Source: Labrenzia sp. DG1229
GTDB lineage: Bacteria; Pseudomonadota; Alphaproteobacteria; Rhizobiales; Stappiaceae
Assembly: GCF_000521215.1 (NCBI RefSeq)
Contig: NZ_KI928923.1
Location: 105,270 to 169,269, forward strand
Length of the DNA stretch: 64,000 bases
Reading direction: 5' to 3'
Positions 15,696-24,404 of this stretch are shown piece after piece. The stretch's first letter is position 1; each line of letters starts with the position of its first letter. A program made the position numbers and the translations under genes. Under the pieces are notes generated by a model. That model was not told the DNA's origin. It saw only the letters and a program-made list of their open reading frames with translations, and made no database searches.

Positions 15696-17690
15696 TCATC
15701 GCCGCCGCCCGCCCGTATAGGTCGGAACATCCTCGCCCCCGAAGATGACCCGGTTCGGGCTGCGCTCAAAGCTTTCCGCGGCCCGCTGGATAGACACAAG
15801 TGTCCGATTGACTTGCGCCAGGGCGGCAGTGAAATCGCTCGACCCCTGTGTCGCGAACTTGGAAAGGCCTCCTGCGATGGAGTCTGCGCGGCTCTCGAAG
15901 GCAACGGCGATCTTCCGGATGGCCTGTGCAGCAAGCGTCGCTTCCTTGATCAAGCCTTCGCCATCGCCATCGACCATCGTGGATACCTTTTCCACCAGGC
16001 TCTCGACCCTGACAGACGTCGCGTTCAACGTTGCGGTCATCTGCTTTGCATCGGTGATGATCTGGTCAACATCCGGCGTGCGCTTGGCAAGATCAGCTGT
16101 CATCTGCTGGACATTGTCAGCCGCTTTTTGGGCACTTTGCAGGATAGAAGGAATACCGTTCTCCTGACTTGCAAGCTCTGAGGCCGTGGTTTCAACTGAC
16201 CCGACAATATTGGCAACTTTCTCGGGATCCACCGCTTTCAGAAGCGTGTCGGCGCTTTGCAGGGTTTCGGCAAAGCGTTCTGCGGCAGCCTGAACATCCG
16301 TGATCAACGCTGCGATCCGATCATCCTGACCGCGAACCGTGGCTGATACGGCTTCGAAATTCTGGACGGTCGATTTGGTCGATGCGATAATCTCGTTGAT
16401 CTGGCTCTGCTGATTGTTGAAATTATCGATCACGCTGGCGACACCATCGACCGCATTGCCGACTTTCTGAGGATCAACACTCGCCAGCACTTCATCAACC
16501 CGAAGCAACGACACATTCATGCCTGTGGTGAAGGTGTTGACCGATGCGACAACCTGCTCAATCCGCAGCGGATCGATGGCCGAGGCGATTTCAACACCAC
16601 GCGACACGATCGCATCGACTTTCAACACAACATCCCGGCCGCCTTCCAGAATATCGGAAATGGCACCTTCACGTTGCTGAACGACCGCAACCACCTTGTT
16701 GACATTTTCCATGGTTTTGCTGGTCGACGAAATCAGCGTGCTGATGTCGTTGCTGCGCGTCTCCAGCACGTCGCCAAGTGCCGCGGCACCCGTCATCACC
16801 TTCTCGACGTCTTCCGGCTTGACCGCCTTGACGATCTTCTGAACGTTGTCGAGGCCGTCATTCAGCTTTTTCGTGAATGTTTCCAGCTCCTTCGCGGCGC
16901 TTTGAGCGTCTGACATCAGGAGATCGATGTCGTCACTCGCCTTGCCCAGGCTGTTGGAAAACTTCGTCAGGTCATCGACTATGGCGGTTACCTTGTCCGA
17001 TGGTACCGCCGCCAGCAGGCGCTCGCCCTGGTCGACGAGTTTTTCAAGACGCCCGGAAAGGCTTGAAAAGGCATCGGATGCCTTGCCAATGCTTGCCATG
17101 AAATCCTTCACGCCATCGGAATTCGCGGCAAGCGCTGCCGAAAACGTTTCTACGTTCTTGATCGTGTCATTGATGAGCGGCTGGTTCTCGACAAGAATGT
17201 CCTCGATGGTTTTCATGGTCGTGTCGGCGCGCTTCAACACGTCGCGCGCGCCATCGACGATATCGTCGAAAAAGGACCTTTCGGCATAAAGAACAGGTAC
17301 TTTTCCGTCATCCTTGCCGAGAAGCAGCGGTGACGACGACGTTCCACCCGACAGATCGACATACGCGATACCTGTCAGACCGGTGAAATTCAGCGTCGCC
17401 TTGGTGTCTTCGCGTATCGGGGTGGTCGGCTTGATACCGACTGTCGCGACAACCTTGGTCGGATCGTCCGGGGCAAAATCGAGGGACTTTACGTCACCAA
17501 CCTTGATGCCGTTGAAGAGAACCTGCCCCCCGACCGGAAGGCCTGTGACCGGTCCCGGATAGATGACCATTAGCTCCACGTTCTGACGCGATTCAGCTGT
17601 TGCGGCCTTCCAATATACGAACCCGAACGCGGCAACCAGAATGGCAACCATGAAGGAACCGATCAGAATGTAATTCGCGCGGGTTTCCAT
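15696..17690 (-). CDS. MCE (MlaD-like) lipid-transport protein with long repeated tail
   Basis: A 664-residue protein. One N-terminal membrane anchor (residues 8-27) is followed by a single MCE domain (about 38-115: VIYPGPVTGLPVGGQVLFNG, then VGDVKSLDF, and GLTGIAYVDLSGG). The remaining 540 residues are helical and contain five copies of an [AS]-[VI]-x-P-x-x-[VI] motif near residues 228, 289, 371, 404 and 487. MlaD of E. coli is only about 180 residues, so the tail is the notable extra; long tails in this family form helical tunnels across the periplasm. It sits between the ATPase gene and the lipoprotein gene, so it is the substrate-binding part of the importer or exporter. Confidence 0.9.
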   Translation of the reverse strand: METRANYILIGSFMVAILVAAFGFVYWKAATAESRQNVELMVIYPGPVTGLPVGGQVLFNGIKVGDVKSLDFAPDDPTKVVATVGIKPTTPIREDTKATLNFTGLTGIAYVDLSGGTSSSPLLLGKDDGKVPVLYAERSFFDDIVDGARDVLKRADTTMKTIEDILVENQPLINDTIKNVETFSAALAANSDGVKDFMASIGKASDAFSSLSGRLEKLVDQGERLLAAVPSDKVTAIVDDLTKFSNSLGKASDDIDLLMSDAQSAAKELETFTKKLNDGLDNVQKIVKAVKPEDVEKVMTGAAALGDVLETRSNDISTLISSTSKTMENVNKVVAVVQQREGAISDILEGGRDVVLKVDAIVSRGVEIASAIDPLRIEQVVASVNTFTTGMNVSLLRVDEVLASVDPQKVGNAVDGVASVIDNFNNQQSQINEIIASTKSTVQNFEAVSATVRGQDDRIAALITDVQAAAERFAETLQSADTLLKAVDPEKVANIVGSVETTASELASQENGIPSILQSAQKAADNVQQMTADLAKRTPDVDQIITDAKQMTATLNATSVRVESLVEKVSTMVDGDGEGLIKEATLAAQAIRKIAVAFESRADSIAGGLSKFATQGSSDFTAALAQVNRTLVSIQRAAESFERSPNRVIFGGEDVPTYTGGRRR

Positions 17691-17700
17691 TCAGTCCAAC

Positions 17701-18510
17701 CTATACTCGGCGCAACGCCCGTTCACCCCTGAAATACTCCTTAATCCAGGGATCATCATTTTTCATCATTTCTTCCAGTGTGCCGATAGCCAGAACACGT
17801 TTATTCCCAAGAACTGCAATGCGATCGCAAATAGAATGCAGGCTATCGAGATCATGCGTGACCATATAGACGGTCAATCCGAGAGTTGAGCTCAGGTTTT
17901 CGATCAGCGAATCGAAGGCTGCCGCTCCAATCGGATCCAGTCCGGAGGTCGGCTCGTCCAGAAACACCAAATCCGGATCAAGTGCAAGCGCACGTGCAAG
18001 GCTCGCTCTTTTGATCATGCCACCTGACAACTCGGAGGGTAATTTGTCGGCCGAATCCTGTGGCAGGCCAACTAGCTCAAGTTTCAGAGTTGCAAGTTCA
18101 TCCATCAGTTGCGGCGACAGATTGAGGTGCTCGCGCATCGGAACCTGGATGTTTTGCTTGACGGAAAGCGAGGAAAAAAGCGCGCCCTGCTGAAAAAGGA
18201 CTCCCCAACGCCGCTCGATGGTCAATCGTTCCTTCTCGCTCGCCGTCGAAAGGTCATGTCCAAAAACAGATATGGTTCCCGTCCGCTTCGGAGTAAGACC
18301 CAGGATGGTCCTCATCAGAACCGATTTTCCCATGCCGGAGCCGCCAACAAAACCAAGCACTTCACCCCGGCGAACATCGAGATCAAGGTTTTGCAGAACG
18401 ATCTTGCTGCCAAAGCCGACGGTAACTCCACGAGCGGACAGGACATTCTCTGCTCCTTCCGCGGTAGACACCAGGTCTGTCTCTCGTTCTGCGGCGTCTG
18501 TCATTGTCAT
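17701..18510 (-). CDS. MlaF-like ABC transporter ATPase
   Basis: A 269-residue ABC ATPase. It has Walker A GGSGMGKSVLMRT, the signature LSGGMIKRASLARAL, Walker B LVFLDEPTSGLDP and the switch histidine in VTHDLDS. The 'LSGGM-x-KR' variant signature is typical of MlaF/Mkl ATPases of MCE systems. It energises phospholipid movement between inner and outer membranes together with the permease and MCE protein. The ATG at 18510 follows the permease stop by 8 bp; a TTG at 18522 overlapping that stop is an alternative. C-terminal part is standard; nothing is missing. Confidence 0.93.
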   Translation of the reverse strand: MTMTDAAERETDLVSTAEGAENVLSARGVTVGFGSKIVLQNLDLDVRRGEVLGFVGGSGMGKSVLMRTILGLTPKRTGTISVFGHDLSTASEKERLTIERRWGVLFQQGALFSSLSVKQNIQVPMREHLNLSPQLMDELATLKLELVGLPQDSADKLPSELSGGMIKRASLARALALDPDLVFLDEPTSGLDPIGAAAFDSLIENLSSTLGLTVYMVTHDLDSLHSICDRIAVLGNKRVLAIGTLEEMMKNDDPWIKEYFRGERALRRV

Positions 18511-18518
18511 GAATTCAA

Positions 18519-19667
18519 TCAAATTCCGATGGCGGCGAAGAACACGGCAAAAAAGCCGTCGACGACGATAACAAGAAAAATGGCTTTCACCACGGACATT
18601 GTCGTGTGACGGCCGAGCGATTCGGAAGATCCACCGACTTTCAACCCTTCAACGCAGGCTATCAGGCCGATAATCAAGGCCATGAAGGGTGCCTTCACGA
18701 TCCCCACGGCAAGGGTTCCATTCGTGATTGCCACCTGGAGCTGGGTGAGGAAAGCGGCCGGTGGAATATCCAGATAGACCCAGGTGACGAGGCCTGAACC
18801 GAACAAGGCTGCCATATCCGCGATGAAGGTCAGGATGGGCAAGGCGATCATGAGCGCCAGAATGCGCGGCAGAACAAGAACTTCCGTGACACTCAGTCCG
18901 ATAACGTGCAGCGCATCCACCTCTTCCTGCATGCGCATGGCACCCAGTTCGGCCGTGAACGCCGATCCGGACCGGCCGGCCACCATGATCGCGGTCAGGA
19001 TGACGCCGATCTCGCGAAGGATAAGGATACCGGCCAGATCGACCACGTAAATATCCACGCCGAACTGTTTGAGGTAGAACCCGCCCTGCTGGGAAATGAT
19101 CGCACCGATCAGAAAACTCATCAGGGCAACGATGGGCACCGCACCGATACAGCTTCGGTCGAACTGGACCGCAATCGAGATACTGCGCAGCCGTCCGGGA
19201 TTGAACAGTACGGTCGACGTAACCAGCCCGAGAGACCCCAGGATATGCAGCATCGCAAGGCCGTCTTTGTAGGCGTCGACCATCTGTCGCCCGGTCGCTT
19301 CCAGGAAGCCCACAATCGTGAAGCCGCCGCGATCCGGCTTGTATCTGGGTGGATGGTGCCGATCAATTTCATCGAAGAGCATCTGCCTTATGGGTGTAAC
19401 CCCTGTCAGTCCGACCTTCCGTCCCTCAAATTCCAGTCGCCCACGCGTCCTGTGGATCAGCCAGGCTCCACTGGTATCAAGATGCTCGATCTTCGAGACG
19501 TCGATGCATGTCAGCCGGTCTTTGGCAACTTCGAGCCGGTCAAGGCCGGATTCGGCGTTGCCGATTGTGCTCACCGTCCAGTCGCCCGAGAGCGCCAGGT
19601 ACTGATGATCCGGCCCGTCAGCCTCCAGACTCATCTCCGGCTCGATGTTTTTTTCCAAGAATGCCAT
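18519..19667 (-). CDS. MlaE-like permease with N-terminal STAS domain
   Basis: A 382-residue protein. Residues 1-110 form a STAS-like domain (LALSGDWTVSTIGNAE, then CIDVSKIEHLDTSGAWLIHR), and residues 120-382 are the MlaE permease with five or so membrane helices and the conserved ELGAMRMQEEVDALHVIG coupling segment. In E. coli the STAS protein MlaB is separate; fusion to the permease is frequent in alphaproteobacteria. I start at ATG 19667 (MAFLEKNIE) since upstream codons are low-quality. It is the first gene of the operon permease-ATPase-MCE-lipoprotein and is divergent from dgcN. Confidence 0.92.
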   Translation of the reverse strand: MAFLEKNIEPEMSLEADGPDHQYLALSGDWTVSTIGNAESGLDRLEVAKDRLTCIDVSKIEHLDTSGAWLIHRTRGRLEFEGRKVGLTGVTPIRQMLFDEIDRHHPPRYKPDRGGFTIVGFLEATGRQMVDAYKDGLAMLHILGSLGLVTSTVLFNPGRLRSISIAVQFDRSCIGAVPIVALMSFLIGAIISQQGGFYLKQFGVDIYVVDLAGILILREIGVILTAIMVAGRSGSAFTAELGAMRMQEEVDALHVIGLSVTEVLVLPRILALMIALPILTFIADMAALFGSGLVTWVYLDIPPAAFLTQLQVAITNGTLAVGIVKAPFMALIIGLIACVEGLKVGGSSESLGRHTTMSVVKAIFLVIVVDGFFAVFFAAIGI

Positions 19668-19759
19668 TCCGGATGGCTGCCCTCTTGCCGCTGGTTCGAT
19701 ATCCCCCGTATACCTGATGGAGAACTTTAACGTCCAGCAGCCACTTGAAAGCTTTGTCC

Positions 19760-20773
19760 ATGGAAATAGCCCGTCCCTATCTTTTGTTCCTCGGCGACGT
19801 GCCAGATGCCCTGGCGGCCAAAACGGCGGTTGGTATCGTAGATTGGCGCAAAGACTGGTGTATTGGCCAGATTCGTCTGCCAGGTTGTGCCGCAGATACA
19901 GGCCTTTCCGACATGTCAATAAGCGAAGGCGCAAGCGCCGGCGCAAAGACACTTGTCATCGGAGCTGTGAACGCAGGCGGGCGACTTCCCGATCACTGGA
20001 TCGCGTCGATTGTCGAAGCACTTGATTCGGGGCTGGACATTGCGTCCGGCCTGCATGTCCGCCTCGGAGACATTCCCGAAGTCCGCGAAGCCGCAGAACG
20101 CAACAATGGCCAGCTCCACGACGTTCGTCACAACTCCATGACGTTCGCAACCGGCAAAGGCACCAAACGTTCGGGGAAAAGGATCCTTGCCGTGGGGACA
20201 GACTGTTCCGTCGGCAAGAAATACACCGCGCTGGCGATGGACAGGGCCATGTCCGGTCGCGGTTACAAGAGTTCCTTCTGCGCAACCGGACAGACCGGCA
20301 TTTTTATTTCGGGTCGGGGCATCTCTCTCGATGCAGTGGTGGCCGACTTCATCTCCGGTGCCGCCGAATGGCTTTCTCCCGAAACGGAAGAAGATCACTG
20401 GCAGATCGTCGAGGGTCAGGGCTCCCTGTTCCATCCTTCCTTTGCCGGCGTGACGCTGGGTCTCCTCCATGGATCCCAACCGGACGGGTTCATTGTTTGT
20501 CACGAGCCAACCCGCACAAAGATGCGCGGTGTCGAGACACCTATTCCAACCATCGAGCAAGTCATCAACACGACCATCCAGCTCGGCCGGCTGACCAATC
20601 CGGCGATCCAGTGTATAGGCATCGCGGTCAACACGGCAGCTCTTGAAGATGACGAGGCTCTGGCCTTTCTTGCCAAGGTGGGTGAAAAGCACGGCCTTCC
20701 GGCCACGGATCCTGTTCGCTATGGCATGGAAGCGATTGTCGACAAGGTCTCTGCAAAATTCGGTGCACCATGA
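19760..20773 (+). CDS. dgcN: D-glutamate N-acetyltransferase DgcN (DUF1611)
   Basis: A 337-residue cytoplasmic protein of the DUF1611 family. It has the P-loop-like GTDCSVGKKYTALAM about residue 145, and the paired segments CATGQTGIFISGRGISLDAVV and EGQGSLFHPSFAGVTLGLLHGS that define the family. DgcN acetylates D-glutamate in the DgcN-DgcA route of D-glutamate use, after which DgcA racemises the N-acetyl product. ATG 19760 is the natural start; the next gene overlaps its stop by four bases (ATGA), giving a tight two-gene operon. The family was long annotated only as DUF1611, so the assignment rests on the pairing with the epimerase. Confidence 0.85.
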   Translation: MEIARPYLLFLGDVPDALAAKTAVGIVDWRKDWCIGQIRLPGCAADTGLSDMSISEGASAGAKTLVIGAVNAGGRLPDHWIASIVEALDSGLDIASGLHVRLGDIPEVREAAERNNGQLHDVRHNSMTFATGKGTKRSGKRILAVGTDCSVGKKYTALAMDRAMSGRGYKSSFCATGQTGIFISGRGISLDAVVADFISGAAEWLSPETEEDHWQIVEGQGSLFHPSFAGVTLGLLHGSQPDGFIVCHEPTRTKMRGVETPIPTIEQVINTTIQLGRLTNPAIQCIGIAVNTAALEDDEALAFLAKVGEKHGLPATDPVRYGMEAIVDKVSAKFGAP

Positions 20774-21753
20774 ATCGGATTGTCAACATAGATGCGCAGA
20801 GCTATGAAATTGCCGGTGGTTTCACGATCTCCCGAGGCACGAGAACGCATGCGCAAGTCATCGTCGTGACCATTGAGGAAGACGGAGCATCAGGACACGG
20901 TGAATGTGTCCCTTATCCGCGTTACGGCGAGTCACTTGAGACGGTTCAAACCCAGATCGAGGAAATTTCTCCACTTTTGAAGACAGGTCTTTCCAGGACC
21001 GCTCTTCAGAACTCCATGCCAGCGGGAGCCGCCCGCAACGCGGTCGATTGCGCGCTCTGGGACCTCGACGCCAAACGCTCTGGTCAATCAGCCGCCGAAT
21101 TGGCAGGCCTCGGCGCGCTGCATCCTGTCACGACCGCCTTTACCATCAGTGTCGACACGCCTGAGGCAATGGCTGAAAAGACCTCGGCTGCAGCACACCG
21201 CCCTCTGCTGAAGGTCAAGTTGGCCGGTCCGGGGGACGACGCACGTATTCTGGCGGTTCGGGAAGCCGCCCCGGGTAGCACCCTCATCGTCGATGCCAAC
21301 GAGGCCTGGGATGAAAGCTGTTTTGAAGCGAACATGGCGGCTTGTGCGGCAGCTGGTGTTCAGCTCATCGAACAACCTCTTCCGGCCGGCAATGACGACC
21401 TGCTGGCCTCGCTGACGCCGCCCGTGGTGATTTGTGCAGATGAAAGCCTCTCCCCCGGCAAAGGACTGGACGGTCTCCGGGAAAAATACGACGCAGTCAA
21501 CATCAAGCTCGACAAGGCAGGTGGCCTCACGGAAGCCTTGAAGCTGCTCAGCGCAGCGCGCGAAGCGGATTTCAAGGTCATGACAGGTTGCATGCTTGGC
21601 ACATCGCTTGCGATGGCGCCTGCTGTGCTGATCGCTCAAAATGCCGATTATGTCGACCTGGACGGCCCTCTTCTGTTGTCGCAAGACCGCAGTCCAGGCT
21701 TGAGATTTGACGACAGCACGCTTTATCCACCCGAGCCTGCGCTCTGGGGTTGA
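20770..21753 (+). CDS. dgcA: N-acetyl-D-glutamate racemase DgcA (enolase superfamily epimerase)
   Basis: A 327-residue member of the dipeptide epimerase branch of the enolase superfamily. Catalytic lysine region LLKVKL (KxK), metal ligands in VDANEAW, IEQPL and CADESL, and the second catalytic lysine in VNIKLDKAGG are all visible. Classic relatives are L-Ala-D/L-Glu epimerases; next to dgcN the substrate is expected to be N-acetyl-D-glutamate. It overlaps dgcN by ATGA and ends 5 bp before the convergent MFS gene. The alternative reading is a murein-peptide Ala-Glu epimerase, which would fit the same protein family. Confidence 0.85.
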   Translation: MNRIVNIDAQSYEIAGGFTISRGTRTHAQVIVVTIEEDGASGHGECVPYPRYGESLETVQTQIEEISPLLKTGLSRTALQNSMPAGAARNAVDCALWDLDAKRSGQSAAELAGLGALHPVTTAFTISVDTPEAMAEKTSAAAHRPLLKVKLAGPGDDARILAVREAAPGSTLIVDANEAWDESCFEANMAACAAAGVQLIEQPLPAGNDDLLASLTPPVVICADESLSPGKGLDGLREKYDAVNIKLDKAGGLTEALKLLSAAREADFKVMTGCMLGTSLAMAPAVLIAQNADYVDLDGPLLLSQDRSPGLRFDDSTLYPPEPALWG

Positions 21754-21758
21754 CCAGT

Positions 21759-22934
21759 CTATCCTGCTTGCGCAAGCCTCATTTTCTCGCGGATCAGGGG
21801 CGTCAGCAAAAGGACCAATACAGTTCCAACGGCAGCGACCACAGCCATCAGGTAAAACGGTGCATGCGGATTGTCTTCAAAAAGTGCACCTGAGACTGCA
21901 ATCCCGGCGGCCATCTGAATACCGATTGACGCCGTGAACAGGCCCTGCCCCGTTCCGGACCAACGGGCGGGCACGACCTTTGCCAGAATCGCAACGGCTC
22001 CAAGATGAGCGGCTCCAAAGGTCAGTCCGTGCAACAGCTGAAGTACCCCCATAAGCAGCAGCGTATCGGCGAACGGAACCAGACCCCAGCGGATGACCGA
22101 GGCTATCCCTGCAACAACAAGAAAAACTGGCGGATCGAAACGCAGTGACAGTTTCCCGGCAATGGTGAAAAGTGCGATTTCCGCCACGACACCAATGGCC
22201 CAGAGCGCGCCGATGGCAAACTTCGGCACATCGATCGATTGCCAGTAGATCGTCCCAAAACCGTAGAAGGCAGCATGCGTCGCCTGGAAGAGCCCCAGAA
22301 CTGCAAGCACGGGCCAGAACCAGAAACTCTGGAAAGGGGTTACCCTTGGCTGACGGTCATTTGCTGTATCAGCATGTTCCCGTTGCTGTTTCGGCAATGA
22401 CATGACCACGAGGCCGGTTGCGAAGGACGCTGCGATTGTCAGGCAAACGATCAGCCACGAAGTGGATTGGGCTGCAAGGCTTCCTCCTGCAAGATTGGCA
22501 AGAACAAAGCCAACCGATCCCCAGAGCCGCATGCGGGCATAATCTGCTCCGGTGTTGCGCGCTGTATCGAGTGCATATGCATCACTGAGTGGCAGGATCG
22601 GAGCCTTGATCACCATATAGCCAACCATCGCGATACTTGCGATGAGGATACCGCCCGGCAGGAAAAACAGCGAAATGAACCCGGCACCCATTATCGAATA
22701 GATCAGGATCGACCATCGTCTCTGACCGGTCCTGTCGGCAATATTTGACAAAATTGGACTGGCAGCGATGCGCGCGATGGTGCCGACGCCCAGTATAAAT
22801 CCGATTTCAGCTGTACTAAGGCCCCGAAATTCCAAAACTAACGGGAAAAACGGTAGAAAAAGTCCAAACGCGAAAAAGTGGCATGCAAACAATGCAGCAA
22901 CCCTTGCGCTAATACTGTTGAATATTTTTGTCAT
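21759..22934 (-). CDS. MFS transporter, HcaT/PPP-like
   Basis: A 391-residue protein with 12 hydrophobic segments. The N-terminus FACHFFAFGLFLPFFPLVLE with the loop SNIADRTGQRRW is typical of the MFS_1-like group containing HcaT and nucleoside or sugar-type permeases. ATG 22934 was chosen because upstream codons overlap a divergent promoter region. It converges with dgcA with only 5 bp between stops, so the two operons share no leader. The substrate is unknown; proximity to dgcNA does not mean cotranscription. Confidence 0.85.
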   Translation of the reverse strand: MTKIFNSISARVAALFACHFFAFGLFLPFFPLVLEFRGLSTAEIGFILGVGTIARIAASPILSNIADRTGQRRWSILIYSIMGAGFISLFFLPGGILIASIAMVGYMVIKAPILPLSDAYALDTARNTGADYARMRLWGSVGFVLANLAGGSLAAQSTSWLIVCLTIAASFATGLVVMSLPKQQREHADTANDRQPRVTPFQSFWFWPVLAVLGLFQATHAAFYGFGTIYWQSIDVPKFAIGALWAIGVVAEIALFTIAGKLSLRFDPPVFLVVAGIASVIRWGLVPFADTLLLMGVLQLLHGLTFGAAHLGAVAILAKVVPARWSGTGQGLFTASIGIQMAAGIAVSGALFEDNPHAPFYLMAVVAAVGTVLVLLLTPLIREKMRLAQAG

Positions 22935-23016
22935 AAGTTCATTGTCAAGGCTCCAGGCCACGCTGGCATAAAGGGATGTTAACGATTTTCACCCTACGAT
23001 CTAAGGGAAGTTGTCC

Positions 23017-24258
23017 GTGTTACGGCAACACACGATCCTTAGGCAAGTTGAGAATCGCGCCCATATGAAAACGGAAACAAATCAGGAAGAGCCAGAGTTG
23101 ATCGGCGACGCCGAATATCACACTCTCGAACAGACCCTGCTGGAATCCGATCGCGGGCGTCGGTTTCTGAAAGAATATCTGAACCGACACAAGACTCCAG
23201 AAACAACGGAGATCCTGGGTGCGATTCACCGGCTTGAGAAAGTCGTGACCCGGGAACGCACGGTGCCCGATCTCGACAAGATCCGTCTGGATATCGCCGA
23301 GATGCACGAGGCCATCGAACGGACAAAGGCCGAGATTGCCAACATCAAGGACGATGGTGACGAAAGCAACCGCTTCGTCGATGCATCTCACGAACTCGAC
23401 GCGATCGTCACGCAGACCGAAGGCGCGACCCAGTCGATCCTGGAAGCTGCGGAGCAGATCCAGGAACAGGCCTGGGTGCTGCGGGAAAACGGGGCCGACG
23501 GTTCCGCATGCGATGAAATCGATGCCAAGGCCACTGAAATTTTCATGGCTTGTTCCTTCCAGGACCTGACCGGCCAGCGTACGAACAAGGTTGTCCAGGT
23601 GCTGCGCTATCTGGAAAGCCGCATCAATCTGATGATCGGCATCTGGGGTATCGAGGAGATGGAGGCCGAAGACACTGCAGGTCCGGTCGATACGCGCCCT
23701 GATGCCCATCTTCTGAACGGTCCTCAGAGTTCCGGTCGTGGCGTGTGCCAGAACAGTGTCGATGAACTGATGTCCGTCAGTGACGACGTGTTCGACGCTG
23801 CCTTGGAAGAAACCGGTATGGACGTCGCGACCGAAACATCCGCAACGTCCGAGAACGACGAAACGGCCTCTGAAACCGATGTCGATGCGATCATGGCTGG
23901 AGGCCACGAGCCGATGGACGCTGCCGCCATCGACGACATGTTCGCGTCAGCCTCTGCGGATGCGGTCAACGAAGAGCCAGTTGAAGAAGACCCGGCAGAC
24001 GAAGATCCGGTTGACGAATTTGCAAGCGCAGACCCGGATGCCCAGTTGGACGAAGCCGCTATCGAAAAACTCTTCGACAGTGAAGTCGACGCAACCGAAG
24101 ACGAAGCTGTGGTGGAAGACGAAGCTGAGGCAGAGGCCGACGTAACCTGGGAGCTGACCGAGGAAGTGGCGGAAGACGAAGCAGCGGTGGAGGACGACGA
24201 CGCCACCGATCCTCTTCAGCAACTCTCCGAAGCCGAACGTCAGGCCCTCTTCAACTGA
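23017..24258 (+). CDS. CheZ-like protein phosphatase with acidic motif-rich tail
   Basis: A 413-residue protein. The first 220 residues are helical and contain FQDLTGQRTNKVV, the CheZ catalytic signature (the key glutamine lies in QDLTGQ), which dephosphorylates CheY-like regulators. The next 170 residues are rich in D and E, probably disordered, and carry five copies of a short motif: VDELMS, VDAIMA, AIDDMFAS, AIEKLFDS and AERQALF at the extreme C-terminus. GTG 23017 has AAGGGAAG six bases upstream; ATG 23065 is a shorter alternative with a poorer site. No che genes are adjacent. Confidence 0.8.
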   Translation: MLRQHTILRQVENRAHMKTETNQEEPELIGDAEYHTLEQTLLESDRGRRFLKEYLNRHKTPETTEILGAIHRLEKVVTRERTVPDLDKIRLDIAEMHEAIERTKAEIANIKDDGDESNRFVDASHELDAIVTQTEGATQSILEAAEQIQEQAWVLRENGADGSACDEIDAKATEIFMACSFQDLTGQRTNKVVQVLRYLESRINLMIGIWGIEEMEAEDTAGPVDTRPDAHLLNGPQSSGRGVCQNSVDELMSVSDDVFDAALEETGMDVATETSATSENDETASETDVDAIMAGGHEPMDAAAIDDMFASASADAVNEEPVEEDPADEDPVDEFASADPDAQLDEAAIEKLFDSEVDATEDEAVVEDEAEAEADVTWELTEEVAEDEAAVEDDDATDPLQQLSEAERQALFN

Positions 24259-24280
24259 TTTTTTTACCGGACTTCTGAAC

Positions 24281-24312
24281 AAGGGGCGCAGCTGGCAGTT
24301 GCGCCCTTTTTC
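24281..24312 (+). terminator. Terminator after the CheZ-like gene
   Basis: GGGCGCA (24284-24290) pairs with TGCGCCC (24300-24306), closing a 9-base loop, and five T residues follow. It is 22 bp after the stop codon. Confidence 0.8.
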
Positions 24313-24404
24313 GTTCAGGTAGCATTTAACAATACGGCAAGAAAGCTTCGTTTTTACAATCTCTAGGGGTAAAGACCATACGGATCCAGACTGCAATCCA
24401 ATGG

